Source: SSSZ01 sp016790965
GTDB lineage: Bacteria > Pseudomonadota > Gammaproteobacteria > Burkholderiales > Rhodocyclaceae
Length of the DNA: 64,000 bases
Direction of reading: 5' to 3'
Assembly: GCA_016790965.1 (NCBI GenBank)
Contig: JAEUNZ010000026.1
Span: 1-64,000 of the forward strand
Made by a program: the position numbers and the translations under genes. Below are positions 29,357 to 37,655 of the stretch, piece by piece (the first letter of the stretch is position 1; each line of letters opens with the position of its first letter). Under the pieces are notes generated by a model. The model was not told the origin of the DNA and ran no database searches. It worked only from the letters and a program-made list of their open reading frames with translations.

Positions 29357-29423
29357 AACGCCGATTGTGTCGCGCCACTCCCGCCGGGAGCGGCGTTTGC
29401 CTTTGCCTTTTCAGGAGATTTCC

Positions 29424-30851
29424 ATGCAACAGCGAACAACTGCGCTGGCGCTCGCCCTGGCGTTTGCCGGGAGCGCCCACGCCGCCAACGACGCCGATCT
29501 GGCCGCCATCCGCGCCCAGATCGACGAGATGAAGAAGAGCTACGAGCAGCGCATCGCCGCCCTCGAACAAAAGCTTACCCAGGCCGAGGCCAAGGCCGTC
29601 GGCGCCGAGCGCAAGGCGGAGGCGGCGAGCGCTGCCACCGTCGCGGCGGCGGCAGCCCGGCCGGCTCCCGCCCATGCCGATGTCCATCCGGAAATCGGGC
29701 TCTTCCTCCAGGGGAAATACGTGGCGATGAAGAACGTGTCCGAGCGGGGCATTACCGGCTTCGTAGCGGCCGCAGGTCACGAGCACGGGGAGGGCGGTAT
29801 CGAGGGGGAGAATCGCCGTGGCTTTTCGGTGGATCACACGGAGCTGATGTTGTCGGCCAGCGTCGACCCCTACTGGCGGGGCATGGCCGTTCTGGCTGTG
29901 CAGGACGGCGAGGTGGAAGTCGAGGAAGCCTGGTTCCAGTCCTTGGCCATCGGCCACGGCGTTGGCCTCAAGGGCGGGCGTTTCAAGTCCGGCATCGGCT
30001 ACCTTAACGAGCAGCACGCCCACCAGTGGGATTTCGCTGACGCGCCCCTGGTCTATCAGGCCTTCTTTGGCAGCCACGGCAGCTACGCCCAGGACGGTGT
30101 GCAACTCAAATGGCTGGCACCGACGCCCGTCTTCCTGGAATTCGGGGCGGAAATCGGCCGCGGCGCCAACTTCCCGGGAAGCGACCGCAACAAGAACGGC
30201 AGCGGGGCCGGCGCTCTGTTCGCCCATGCGGGCGGCGACGTCGGCATCGCCCATAGCTGGCGGGCGGGAGTCTCCTACCTGCGCACCGCAGCCCGGAACC
30301 GGGAAGCGCACTTCGAGGACGTGGGCGGCCTGGAGGCGGTCGGGGCCTTCAGCGGGCGCTCCCGCATCTGGGGGGCCGACTTCGTCTGGAAGTGGGCGCC
30401 GGATGGCAATCCCAAGACGCGCAACTTTAAGTTCCAGACCGAGTACTTCCAGCGCCGGGAGGCGGGCGAGTTGACCTGCTCCGACGACGAGGGCGCGGGC
30501 AACGCCTGCGATCCCTTGGCCGCCGGCGACAGCGTGACCAGCCGCACCCGTACCCGACAGAGCGGCTGGTATGCCGAGGGCGTCTACCAGTTCTCGCCCC
30601 AGTGGCGGGCCGGCCTGCGTTACGAGCAACTGGACAGCGGTCGCCGCGATTTCGGCAGCAACGCCGCCAATCTGGTGGTGGAAAACTACAAGCCGAAGCG
30701 GGCGTCCCTGATGGCCGACTACAACTGGAGCGAGTTCTCTCGCGTGCGTCTGCAGTACGCCCACGATCGCTCCATGGCGGGCCTGACCGACCACCAGTGG
30801 ACCCTACAATACCTCATGAGTCTGGGTGCCCACGGCGCCCACAGATTCTAG
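29424..30851 (+). CDS. Zinc-regulated outer-membrane channel (ZnuABC-associated)
   Basis: 475 residues. Signal peptide at 1-21 (SAHAAN), then a coiled-coil of about 45 residues (IRAQIDEMKKSYEQRIAAL and following), an Ala-rich hinge and a 16-18-strand-like barrel, ending in Phe (HGAHRF). Histidine-rich spots occur at HEHGEG and HAHQWDF near the mouth. The coiled coil followed by barrel resembles trimeric porins and the outer-membrane proteins found beside zinc ABC systems. It is not a TonB receptor: no plug domain is seen. The following ZnuA-like gene starts 9 bp later, so the channel probably serves zinc entry. Confidence 0.75.
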   Translation: MQQRTTALALALAFAGSAHAANDADLAAIRAQIDEMKKSYEQRIAALEQKLTQAEAKAVGAERKAEAASAATVAAAAARPAPAHADVHPEIGLFLQGKYVAMKNVSERGITGFVAAAGHEHGEGGIEGENRRGFSVDHTELMLSASVDPYWRGMAVLAVQDGEVEVEEAWFQSLAIGHGVGLKGGRFKSGIGYLNEQHAHQWDFADAPLVYQAFFGSHGSYAQDGVQLKWLAPTPVFLEFGAEIGRGANFPGSDRNKNGSGAGALFAHAGGDVGIAHSWRAGVSYLRTAARNREAHFEDVGGLEAVGAFSGRSRIWGADFVWKWAPDGNPKTRNFKFQTEYFQRREAGELTCSDDEGAGNACDPLAAGDSVTSRTRTRQSGWYAEGVYQFSPQWRAGLRYEQLDSGRRDFGSNAANLVVENYKPKRASLMADYNWSEFSRVRLQYAHDRSMAGLTDHQWTLQYLMSLGAHGAHRF

Positions 30852-30860
30852 GAGGCGGCC

Positions 30861-31757
30861 ATGCAACGCTTAATTGGTTTCATGTTCTGCTTGCTGGCCG
30901 CCGCACCCACCTGGGCGGTGGTGAATGTTTTCGCCACCGTGCCCGAGTGGGCGGCGCTCGCCCGCGAGATCGGCGGCGACAAGGTGAAGGTCTACGCCGC
31001 CACCCATGCGCTCCAGGATCCCCACCGCATCGAGGCGCGGCCCTCGCTGCTGGCCCAGGCGCGGACGGCACAACTGGTGGTGGCCGGCGGCGCCGATCTG
31101 GAAATCGGCTGGTTGCCGGTGGTGTTGCGGGATTCCGGCAACGCCCTCATCCAGCCGGGCCGGCCCGGCTACTTCGAAGCGGCCCGCTGGGTGACGCCCA
31201 TCGAAGTGCCTGCCAGCGTGGACCGCGCCCACGGCGATGTGCACGCCGCCGGCAACCCGCACCTCCACCTCGATCCGCGCAACGTGCTCAAGGTCGCGGC
31301 GGCCCTCGCTACGAGGCTGGCCGAGATCGACCCCGGCAATGCCGCCGCCTTTCGCGCCAACGCTCAGGCCTTCGCCGACAAATGGCAGGCGGCCCTGGTT
31401 CGCTGGGAAAAGCAGGGGGCGGCTCTGAAGGGCGTGGCGGTGCTGGTGCATCACCGTTCTTTCAGCTATCTCCTGGCCTGGCTGGGCATGGCCGAGACCG
31501 GAACCCTGGAGCCCAAGCCGGGGGTGGAGCCCACCAGCGGCCATCTGACCGAGCTCCTGGCGCGGCAGCAGGTCCAGCCGGCCCGCATGGTGCTGCGGGC
31601 GGCTTACCAAGGCGAAGGGCCGAGCCTATGGGTGGCGGGTCGGGCGAAAATTCCGGCCGTGGTCCTGCCCTTCACGGTCGGCGGGTCTGAAGGCGCCCAG
31701 GATCTCTTCGGGCTGTTCGACGACACCCTGGCCCGCCTGACGGGGGCGCTGCGATGA
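30861..31757 (+). CDS. Zinc/manganese ABC transporter substrate-binding protein (ZnuA-like)
   Basis: 298 residues. Signal peptide at 1-19 (TWAVVN). The cluster A-I receptor pattern is visible: VFATVPEWAALAREIGGDKV at 23-42, a first His region (THALQDPHRIEARPSLL), GNPHLHLDPRN near 130 and VLVHHRSFSYLLAWLG near 195. These supply the metal-binding histidines of ZnuA-type proteins. No His-rich loop as in E. coli ZnuA, except HGDVHAAGNPHLH. It overlaps the ATPase gene by 4 bp. It captures zinc or manganese in the periplasm. Confidence 0.85.
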   Translation: MQRLIGFMFCLLAAAPTWAVVNVFATVPEWAALAREIGGDKVKVYAATHALQDPHRIEARPSLLAQARTAQLVVAGGADLEIGWLPVVLRDSGNALIQPGRPGYFEAARWVTPIEVPASVDRAHGDVHAAGNPHLHLDPRNVLKVAAALATRLAEIDPGNAAAFRANAQAFADKWQAALVRWEKQGAALKGVAVLVHHRSFSYLLAWLGMAETGTLEPKPGVEPTSGHLTELLARQQVQPARMVLRAAYQGEGPSLWVAGRAKIPAVVLPFTVGGSEGAQDLFGLFDDTLARLTGALR

Positions 31758-32377
31758 ACCTGCTCGCCGTACGCGACCTCGTGGTCGGCTGGGAGCGGCC
31801 GGTGGTGGGGCCTCTCGGCTTCCACGTCTGTCGCGGCGAGATCGTCGCCCTTGCCGGCCCTAACGGGGCCGGCAAGTCCACCTTGCTGGCGGCCCTGGCG
31901 GGGGATGGGCACGTCTTTTCCGGCGAACTGCTGTGGGCGCCGGGGCTACGCCTGGGCTTCCAGACCCAGGGGCTGCCGCCCCTGGAGGGCTTGCCTCTCT
32001 GCGGACGGGATATTCTGGGGCTGACAGGGGCTGTCCCCATGGGATTGCCGCCCTGGCTTCAGGACTGCCTGGACCGCCGGCTGGACCGCTTGTCCGGCGG
32101 GCAGCGCCAATATCTCGCCTTGTGGGCCATCCTGATGGCGCCGGCCGATGTGCTGCTCCTGGACGAACCGACCAACAACCTCGACGCCGCGGGCGTCGCC
32201 CATTTGAGCGGTGTCCTGCGGGACCGGGCGGCGGCGGGGGCGGGCATCCTGCTGGTGAGCCATGACGCGGATTTTGCCGCCGGCCTGGGCGCGCGGGTGT
32301 TCGATCTGACGCCGCGACCGCCGCCTCTCCCGGACGGGACGGGGGGCGCCGCAGCGCTGGGGGGGGCGGCGCCATGA
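31754..32377 (+). CDS. Metal ABC transporter ATP-binding protein (ZnuC-like)
   Basis: 207 residues. Walker A GPNGAGKST near residue 36, Q-loop in LGFQTQGL, signature LSGGQRQYLALW near 112, Walker B VLLLDEPTNNLD near 132 and switch His in LLVSHDADF. It is slightly shorter than usual because the loop between Q-loop and signature is compact. Start and stop overlap the neighbouring ZnuA-like and ZnuB-like genes by 4 bp each (ATGA). It powers the permease encoded next. Confidence 0.88.
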   Translation: MNLLAVRDLVVGWERPVVGPLGFHVCRGEIVALAGPNGAGKSTLLAALAGDGHVFSGELLWAPGLRLGFQTQGLPPLEGLPLCGRDILGLTGAVPMGLPPWLQDCLDRRLDRLSGGQRQYLALWAILMAPADVLLLDEPTNNLDAAGVAHLSGVLRDRAAAGAGILLVSHDADFAAGLGARVFDLTPRPPPLPDGTGGAAALGGAAP

Positions 32378-33180
32378 GAGACTTGCTTGCCGGCTTCTTC
32401 GTCGTCCCCTTCCTCACCGGGCTTCTTCTGGCGGTTCTTCTGCCCGTGCTGGGCTGCTATCTGCGGCTGCGACATGAGTGGCTGGCGGCGCTGGCCTACG
32501 GCAACCTCGCCGCCGCCGGGTCTCTGGCAGCCCTCGCCGTCGGGGTGCCGCTGGTCGCTGGGGGAATGGCGGCCGCCGCGGTGGCGGTCCTGCTGCGTCG
32601 CCGATCCGGCGATGCACCGGTGAGGGGGAGCACCTATGCCTTCTACCTGGTCGGGGGCTGGGCCGTGGCGGTCCTGCTGGCCGCCAATTTTCCCCTCGCC
32701 GAGCGTCTGGGCCATGCCCTTTTCGACGGCCAGTTATATTTCGCCGAGCAGGCCCATCTGCTGGGTACCCTGGGCGTCGCATCGCTGGTCCTGCCACTCC
32801 TCGCCGCCCTGTCGAAGGATTTGTTGCTGGCCGAGATATTTCCGCGCCATCACCGTTTGAACGGCCGTTCGGCACGTGCGATCCACCTGGGTTTCGATCT
32901 GCTGGTGGTGGCTTCCCTGGCAGCCGCAACGCTTTCCCTGGGGGTGATCGCCGGGTTCGCCCTGGCCTTCGTCCCCCCCTGGCTGGCTTTTGCGCGAGGG
33001 GCGAGCTGGCGTCAGGGACTCGTGCTGGCGGTGGCCGCGGGGGTGGGGGCCTACGTCCTCGCCTTCGCCCTGGCCCTGGGCTTCGATCAGCCCTTCGGGC
33101 CGGTGCTTTGTCTCGTCCTCGTCGGACTCGCGGCGGCAAGGTCGGGAATTCCCCGTGGTCGGCGGGGGAGCGCGGAGTAA
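32374..33180 (+). CDS. Metal ABC transporter permease (ZnuB-like, ABC-3 family)
   Basis: 268 residues and about seven to eight membrane helices, with the ABC-3 family pattern: PFLTGLLLAVLLPVLGCYLRLR at the N-terminus and WLAALAYGNLAAAGSLAA. A basic loop near 160 (EIFPRHHRLNGRS) probably contacts the ATPase. Last gene of the zinc block, 87 bp before a separate STAS-protein gene. Confidence 0.82.
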   Translation: MRDLLAGFFVVPFLTGLLLAVLLPVLGCYLRLRHEWLAALAYGNLAAAGSLAALAVGVPLVAGGMAAAAVAVLLRRRSGDAPVRGSTYAFYLVGGWAVAVLLAANFPLAERLGHALFDGQLYFAEQAHLLGTLGVASLVLPLLAALSKDLLLAEIFPRHHRLNGRSARAIHLGFDLLVVASLAAATLSLGVIAGFALAFVPPWLAFARGASWRQGLVLAVAAGVGAYVLAFALALGFDQPFGPVLCLVLVGLAAARSGIPRGRRGSAE

Positions 33181-33267
33181 AAGCCTTAGCCCGCAAAAAC
33201 CCGGACGCAGCATTGCGCGGCAATCGGCGCCGTGCTAAAACAGCCATTCCCCGAGGTCCGATCCCCC

Positions 33268-34515
33268 ATGGTTTTCTCCTTCTTCAAAAAACCCGCTGAA
33301 AAAATGCCGGAGCGCAAGGCCGCGCGGCCTAAGCCGCCTCCGGCCCCCGCCCCCGAGGAGTCGGCGGTCTGGGAACCGGCAGCGGAACAGAATGGAGCGG
33401 GCCCCGCAGGTCCGGCGCCCGCTGCGCCTGCGCCTGCGGCGAAGGAGGAGCCCCGCAAGGAACTGCCGGTCCTGGAATTCGGCGATTCCCAGTTCGACTT
33501 CACCGATTCGGCGGTCATGGCCATCGAGGTGGATCAGGACATGGATCCGGTCCAGGCCGATATCGAGCAGGCAGCCGTGCTTTTTGCCAACGGGCAGGAT
33601 CCCGCGGCCCGGGCAGTTCTGGAGACTGCAGCCCGGGCCCACACCGGGGCCAGTGCGGAACGCCTGTGGCGCATGCTCCTCGACCTGATGCAGGTACTGG
33701 GCGACCGGGGGGGCTTCGAGCGCCTGGGCGAGGAGTTTTCCCAGGCCTGTGAAACCTCTCCCCCGGCGTGGCGGAGCGAGAACGACAAGCCGGCGGCTCC
33801 GCTGGCCAGCGGCCCCAAGGCCATCGTCCTACAGGGCGTGCTGACCGGCGCTGCCGCTCCCGAATTTGCCCAGATGAAGGCGGGCATCCAGAAGAAGGAA
33901 GCGCAGCGGGTTGATCTGGGCAAGCTGGCCAGTTGCGATGAAGAAGCTGCCCGGGGGTTGGTCGAGCTCTTCCGTCTGGCGCGCAAGACCGGTGTGGCGG
34001 TGACCCTGGACGGGGCAGAGGGACTCGCCGCGCGGCTCGAAACGCGCCTGGTCGTGGGCCAGGCCGAATCCCAGGACAGTTGGCTGCTGCTCCTGGATCT
34101 CCTGCAGCACCTGGGCCGCCAGGAGTCCTTCGAGGAAAAGGCGGTGGATTACGCGGTCACCTTCGAGGTGTCGCCCCCTTCCTGGGAGATGCTCAAGACG
34201 GTGGCCAAAGCGGCTCCTGCGCTGGCACCCAGCGTCATTCCCCCGAGCGACATCCATTTTCTTTGCGGCGAACTCAAGAACTGTCGTTTCGACGACTTGC
34301 GCGCCTTCATCGACTTGCACGAGCGGCCGGTGATCGATTTTGCCGCCGTGAAGCGCCTCGATTTTTTCTCCGCCGGCCTATTGCGCAACATTCTCGAACC
34401 GGTGAAGCGCCAGGGCAAGGAAGTCCTGATCCGCAATCCCCACCATCTGGTGGCTGAACTGATGGGCATCGTCGATTTGCCGAGCGTCGCCCGCATCATC
34501 GTCCCCAAAAATTAG
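33268..34515 (+). CDS. Protein with tandem STAS-like domains and proline/alanine-rich N-terminus
   Basis: 415 residues from ATG at 33268. Residues 1-75 are low complexity (Pro, Ala, Glu, Lys). A helical region follows. Then come two segments with STAS topology: about 185-260 (AIVLQGVLTGAAAPEF, VDLGKLASCDEEAARGLVELFRLA) and about 325-415 (RPVIDFAAVKRLDFFSAGLLRNIL, ELMGIVDLPSVARIIVP). STAS domains act in protein partner switching and in anti-sigma or transporter control. The partner is not visible here. It precedes hslV by 10 bp, so it may be co-expressed with the heat-shock protease. Confidence 0.72.
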   Translation: MVFSFFKKPAEKMPERKAARPKPPPAPAPEESAVWEPAAEQNGAGPAGPAPAAPAPAAKEEPRKELPVLEFGDSQFDFTDSAVMAIEVDQDMDPVQADIEQAAVLFANGQDPAARAVLETAARAHTGASAERLWRMLLDLMQVLGDRGGFERLGEEFSQACETSPPAWRSENDKPAAPLASGPKAIVLQGVLTGAAAPEFAQMKAGIQKKEAQRVDLGKLASCDEEAARGLVELFRLARKTGVAVTLDGAEGLAARLETRLVVGQAESQDSWLLLLDLLQHLGRQESFEEKAVDYAVTFEVSPPSWEMLKTVAKAAPALAPSVIPPSDIHFLCGELKNCRFDDLRAFIDLHERPVIDFAAVKRLDFFSAGLLRNILEPVKRQGKEVLIRNPHHLVAELMGIVDLPSVARIIVPKN

Positions 34516-34525
34516 GAATATCCCC

Positions 34526-35062
34526 ATGGAGCAATATCACGGCACCACGATCCTGTCGGTGCGCCGGGGCCCCCGCGTCGCCATGGGCGGCGACGGTCAG
34601 GTGACCCTGGGCAACATTGTCGTCAAGGCCACCGCAAGAAAGGTGCGCCGCCTCTACCAGAACCGCATCCTGGCAGGTTTCGCTGGCGGCACGGCGGACG
34701 CCTTCACCCTCTTCGAGCGCTTCGAGGCCAAGCTGGAAAAGCACCAGGGCAATTTGCTGCGCTCCGCGGTCGAACTGGCCAAGGACTGGCGCACCGACCG
34801 CATGCTGCGGCGGCTGGAGGCCATGTTGTCGGTGGCGGATAGCCTGAACTCCCTCATCATCACCGGCAACGGCGACGTGCTGGAGCCCGAGCAGGGCATC
34901 GTGGCCATCGGCTCCGGCGGCGCCTATGCGCAAAGCGCGGCGCGGGCGCTCCTGGAGAATACGGAGCTCGATCCCGCTACAATCGTCACCAAATCCCTGG
35001 AGATCGCCGGCGATCTCTGTATTTACACCAACCGCAATTTCACCCTGGAGGTGCTGGAATGA
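34526..35062 (+). CDS. hslV: ATP-dependent protease peptidase subunit HslV
   Basis: 178 residues. The protease core reads TTILSVRRGPRVAMGGDGQVTLG, with the catalytic Thr of the N-terminal-nucleophile family. It is preceded here by a five-residue MEQYHG-type leader that must be removed to expose Thr, a known betaproteobacterial variant. The K-R-x-R motif (ARKVRRLY) and GSGGAYAQSAARALL are present. It overlaps hslU by 4 bp and forms the HslUV chaperone-protease in the cytoplasm. Confidence 0.95.
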   Translation: MEQYHGTTILSVRRGPRVAMGGDGQVTLGNIVVKATARKVRRLYQNRILAGFAGGTADAFTLFERFEAKLEKHQGNLLRSAVELAKDWRTDRMLRRLEAMLSVADSLNSLIITGNGDVLEPEQGIVAIGSGGAYAQSAARALLENTELDPATIVTKSLEIAGDLCIYTNRNFTLEVLE

Positions 35063-36396
35063 GCACGATGACGCCCCAGGAAATCGTCCACGAGCTGGAC
35101 AAGCACATCGTCGGCCAGGGCAAGGCCAAGAAGGCGGTGGCCATCGCCCTGCGCAACCGCTGGCGCCGGTCCCAAGTGGCCGAGCCCCTGCGCCAGGAGA
35201 TCACCCCGAAGAACATCCTGATGATCGGCCCCACTGGTGTGGGCAAGACCGAAATCGCCCGGCGCCTGGCCCGGCTGGCCAACGCTCCTTTCATTAAGAT
35301 CGAAGCGACGAAATTCACCGAAGTGGGCTATGTGGGGCGGGATGTGGATACGATCATCCGCGATCTGGTCGAGATCGCGGTAAAGAGCCAGCGTGAGCGC
35401 GCCATGCAGGGCGTGCGCGCCCGGGCCGAGGACGCTGCCGAGGATCGTATCCTCGACAGCCTGCTGCCACCGGCCCGCAGCCCCGGTTTTTTCGCCGAGG
35501 GCAACGGGCAGACGGAAGATAACGCCACCCGCCAGAAATTCCGCAAGAAGCTGCGGGAAGGCGAGCTGGACGACAAGGAGATCGACATCGAAGTGGCGGC
35601 CCCGTCCATGCAGGCCGAGATCTTTGCTCCCCCCGGCATGGAGGAACTGACCCAGCAGATCCAGGGCATGTTCCAGAACATGGGTGGTGGGCGCAAAAAG
35701 AGCCGCAAGCTGAAAATCAAGGAGGCGCTCAAGCTGATCGTCGACGAGGAAGCGGCCCGCCTGGTGAACGACGAGGAGGTGAAGCTGGAAGCGGTGAAAA
35801 ACGTGGAGCAGAACGGCATCGTCTTCCTCGACGAGATCGATAAGATAGCCAGCCGCTCCGAGGCCCACGGCGCCGAGGTTTCCCGCCAGGGGGTGCAGCG
35901 GGATCTGCTGCCCTTGGTTGAAGGCACCACGATATCGACCAAGTACGGCATGATCCGCACTGATCACGTCCTGTTCATCGCATCCGGAGCCTTCCATCTG
36001 GCCAAGCCTTCGGACCTCATTCCGGAGTTGCAGGGCCGCTTCCCTATCCGCGTGGAGCTGGATTCCCTGTCGGTGGCCGACTTCGAGTGCATCCTGACCC
36101 AGACCGACGCCTGCCTCACCCGTCAGTACCAGGCGCTGCTGGCGACCGAGGGGGTGGCGGTGAGTTTTTCCCAATCCGGCATCCAACGACTGGCGGAAAT
36201 CGCCTTCCAAGTGAATGAGAAGACCGAGAACATCGGCGCCCGGCGCCTGTACACGGTGATGGAGAAGCTCCTGGAAGAGGTTTCCTTCGGGGCGGGCAAG
36301 GCGGGAATGACCGACGTGCAGGTGGACGCGGCTTACGTCAACGTACGTTTGGGCGACCTGGCCGGCGACGAGGATCTTTCCCGGTACGTGTTGTGA
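35059..36396 (+). CDS. hslU: HslU ATPase subunit of the HslUV protease
   Basis: 445 residues, usual length. AAA+ features: TPQEIVHELDKHIVGQ at the N-terminus, Walker A GPTGVGKTE near 60, pore-loop GYVGRD near 91, I-domain with the GMEELTQQIQGMF segment, Walker B VFLDEIDKI near 254 and sensor RFPIRVEL. The C-terminus ends RYVL, close to the conserved RxIL tail that docks into HslV. ATGA overlap with hslV. It unfolds substrates for HslV. Confidence 0.95.
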   Translation: MSTMTPQEIVHELDKHIVGQGKAKKAVAIALRNRWRRSQVAEPLRQEITPKNILMIGPTGVGKTEIARRLARLANAPFIKIEATKFTEVGYVGRDVDTIIRDLVEIAVKSQRERAMQGVRARAEDAAEDRILDSLLPPARSPGFFAEGNGQTEDNATRQKFRKKLREGELDDKEIDIEVAAPSMQAEIFAPPGMEELTQQIQGMFQNMGGGRKKSRKLKIKEALKLIVDEEAARLVNDEEVKLEAVKNVEQNGIVFLDEIDKIASRSEAHGAEVSRQGVQRDLLPLVEGTTISTKYGMIRTDHVLFIASGAFHLAKPSDLIPELQGRFPIRVELDSLSVADFECILTQTDACLTRQYQALLATEGVAVSFSQSGIQRLAEIAFQVNEKTENIGARRLYTVMEKLLEEVSFGAGKAGMTDVQVDAAYVNVRLGDLAGDEDLSRYVL

Positions 36397-37283
36397 TGGC
36401 AGAGGGCGGCCTGCTGCTGCGCATCGTCGCCATCCTCTTTCCCATCTTCGGCATCGTCGCTGCGGGGTTTTTCTACGCCCGGCGCCACAAGCCGGAAATG
36501 GCGGTGGCCAACCGCCTCAACATGGATGTCTTCGTGCCTGCCTTGGTCTTTGCCGCCATGGCCGGCAAGTCATTTGATCTGGCCGCCTTCGGCCCCCTGG
36601 CCCTGGGGGCGCTGCTGGTCCTCCTTACCTGCGGCCTCGTGGCCTGGCCGGTGGCGCGGCTGCTGGGGGTTCCGGCCAAGACCTTCGTGCCGCCCATGCT
36701 GTTCAACAACTCCGGCAACATCGGGCTGCCGCTCGCGGTGCTGGCCTGGGGGGAGAACGCCCTGGCGGCGGCGGTGATCCTCTTCATGGTGGAAAACACC
36801 CTGCATTTCACCCTTGGGGCGCGCCTGCTCGACCCCAGGGCGCGGCTTCTCACCCTCTGGCGTGTGCCGGTGGTGGCGGCCGCCATTGGCGGTTTGGGGG
36901 TGGCGGCGTTCAAGATTCCCCTCTGGTCGCCGGCGGTCACGGCCATCAAGATGCTGGGAGACGTGTCGGTTCCGCTGCTGCTCTTTTCCCTGGGCGTGCG
37001 CATGACCGACGTGTCCCTGGGGGACTGGAAGGTCTCGCTGATGGGGGCTCTAGCCCGGCCTGTTCTGGGCATGGCCGTGGCCTGGGGCGTCGTTCAGGCC
37101 CTGGGGATCGAGGGCCACCAGGCGGCCATGCTCATCGTCTTTGGTTCGCTGCCGCCGGCGGTACTCAACTTCCTCTTCGCCGAACGCTACAAGCAGGAGC
37201 CCCAGCGGGTGGCATCCATCGTGCTGGTGGGCAATCTGGCGGCGCTGATCTTCCTGCCCGTGTCACTGGCGTTGGTCTTATGA
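36396..37283 (+). CDS. AEC-family transporter (auxin efflux carrier-like)
   Basis: 295 residues and ten predicted helices. ATG at 36396 overlaps the hslU stop by 1 base; a GTG sits directly before it. AEC features are the N-terminal FPIFGIVAAGFFYARR, NMDVFVPALVF, and a central FNNSGNIGLPLAVLAWGE with the conserved Asn and Gly. The C-terminus has FAERYKQEPQRVASIVLVGN. These carriers export or exchange organic anions such as malate. The gene converges on the S4-protein gene and their stops overlap by 6 bp. Confidence 0.85.
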   Translation: MAEGGLLLRIVAILFPIFGIVAAGFFYARRHKPEMAVANRLNMDVFVPALVFAAMAGKSFDLAAFGPLALGALLVLLTCGLVAWPVARLLGVPAKTFVPPMLFNNSGNIGLPLAVLAWGENALAAAVILFMVENTLHFTLGARLLDPRARLLTLWRVPVVAAAIGGLGVAAFKIPLWSPAVTAIKMLGDVSVPLLLFSLGVRMTDVSLGDWKVSLMGALARPVLGMAVAWGVVQALGIEGHQAAMLIVFGSLPPAVLNFLFAERYKQEPQRVASIVLVGNLAALIFLPVSLALVL

Positions 37284-37652
37284 GTCGTTGAAGCGACCCA
37301 ACTGGCGGCGGTCGCGCTTGGTGGGGCGGCCGTGGCGCTCGGCCGCCGGTTCGGCGATTAGGCGGCGGGTTTCCCGAGCCGCTTCCCGGGCTGCCAGGCT
37401 GGCCTGGGTTTCTTCATAGAGCCTTCGGGCTTCCGGGGCCGGGCCGCGGCGCTCGGAGAGGGCGCGCACGGTCACTTCCCAGGGTTCGGCGGCGGTGATG
37501 CTCAGTGCGTCGCCGACCCGCAGTTCCCGGGCGGGCTTCACGCGCTGGCCGTTCAGATGAACCTTGCCGCCCTCGACTGCTGCGCTTGCCTGGCTGCGGG
37601 TCCTGAAGAAACGCGCTGCCCACAACCATTTGTCGAGGCGCAGTTTGTCCAC
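37278..37652 (-). CDS. hslR: RNA-binding S4 domain protein (Hsp15/HslR-like)
   Basis: 124 residues. S4 domain at 5-65: RLDKWLWAARFFRTRSQASAAVEGGKVHLNGQRVKPAREL, the signature of Hsp15, which rescues stalled 50S-peptidyl-tRNA complexes after heat shock. A basic, Arg-rich tail follows. It lies 3 bp downstream of the RND pump gene and is convergent with the AEC gene, so it is probably read from the lptM-lysA-RND transcript. Confidence 0.88.
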   Translation of the reverse strand: MDKLRLDKWLWAARFFRTRSQASAAVEGGKVHLNGQRVKPARELRVGDALSITAAEPWEVTVRALSERRGPAPEARRLYEETQASLAAREAARETRRLIAEPAAERHGRPTKRDRRQLGRFNDS

Positions 37653-37655
37653 TGC

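Noticed and set aside
29044..29423. Zur operator before the zinc genes
   Set aside because: No convincing palindrome of the GTTATAATATAAC type found by eye.
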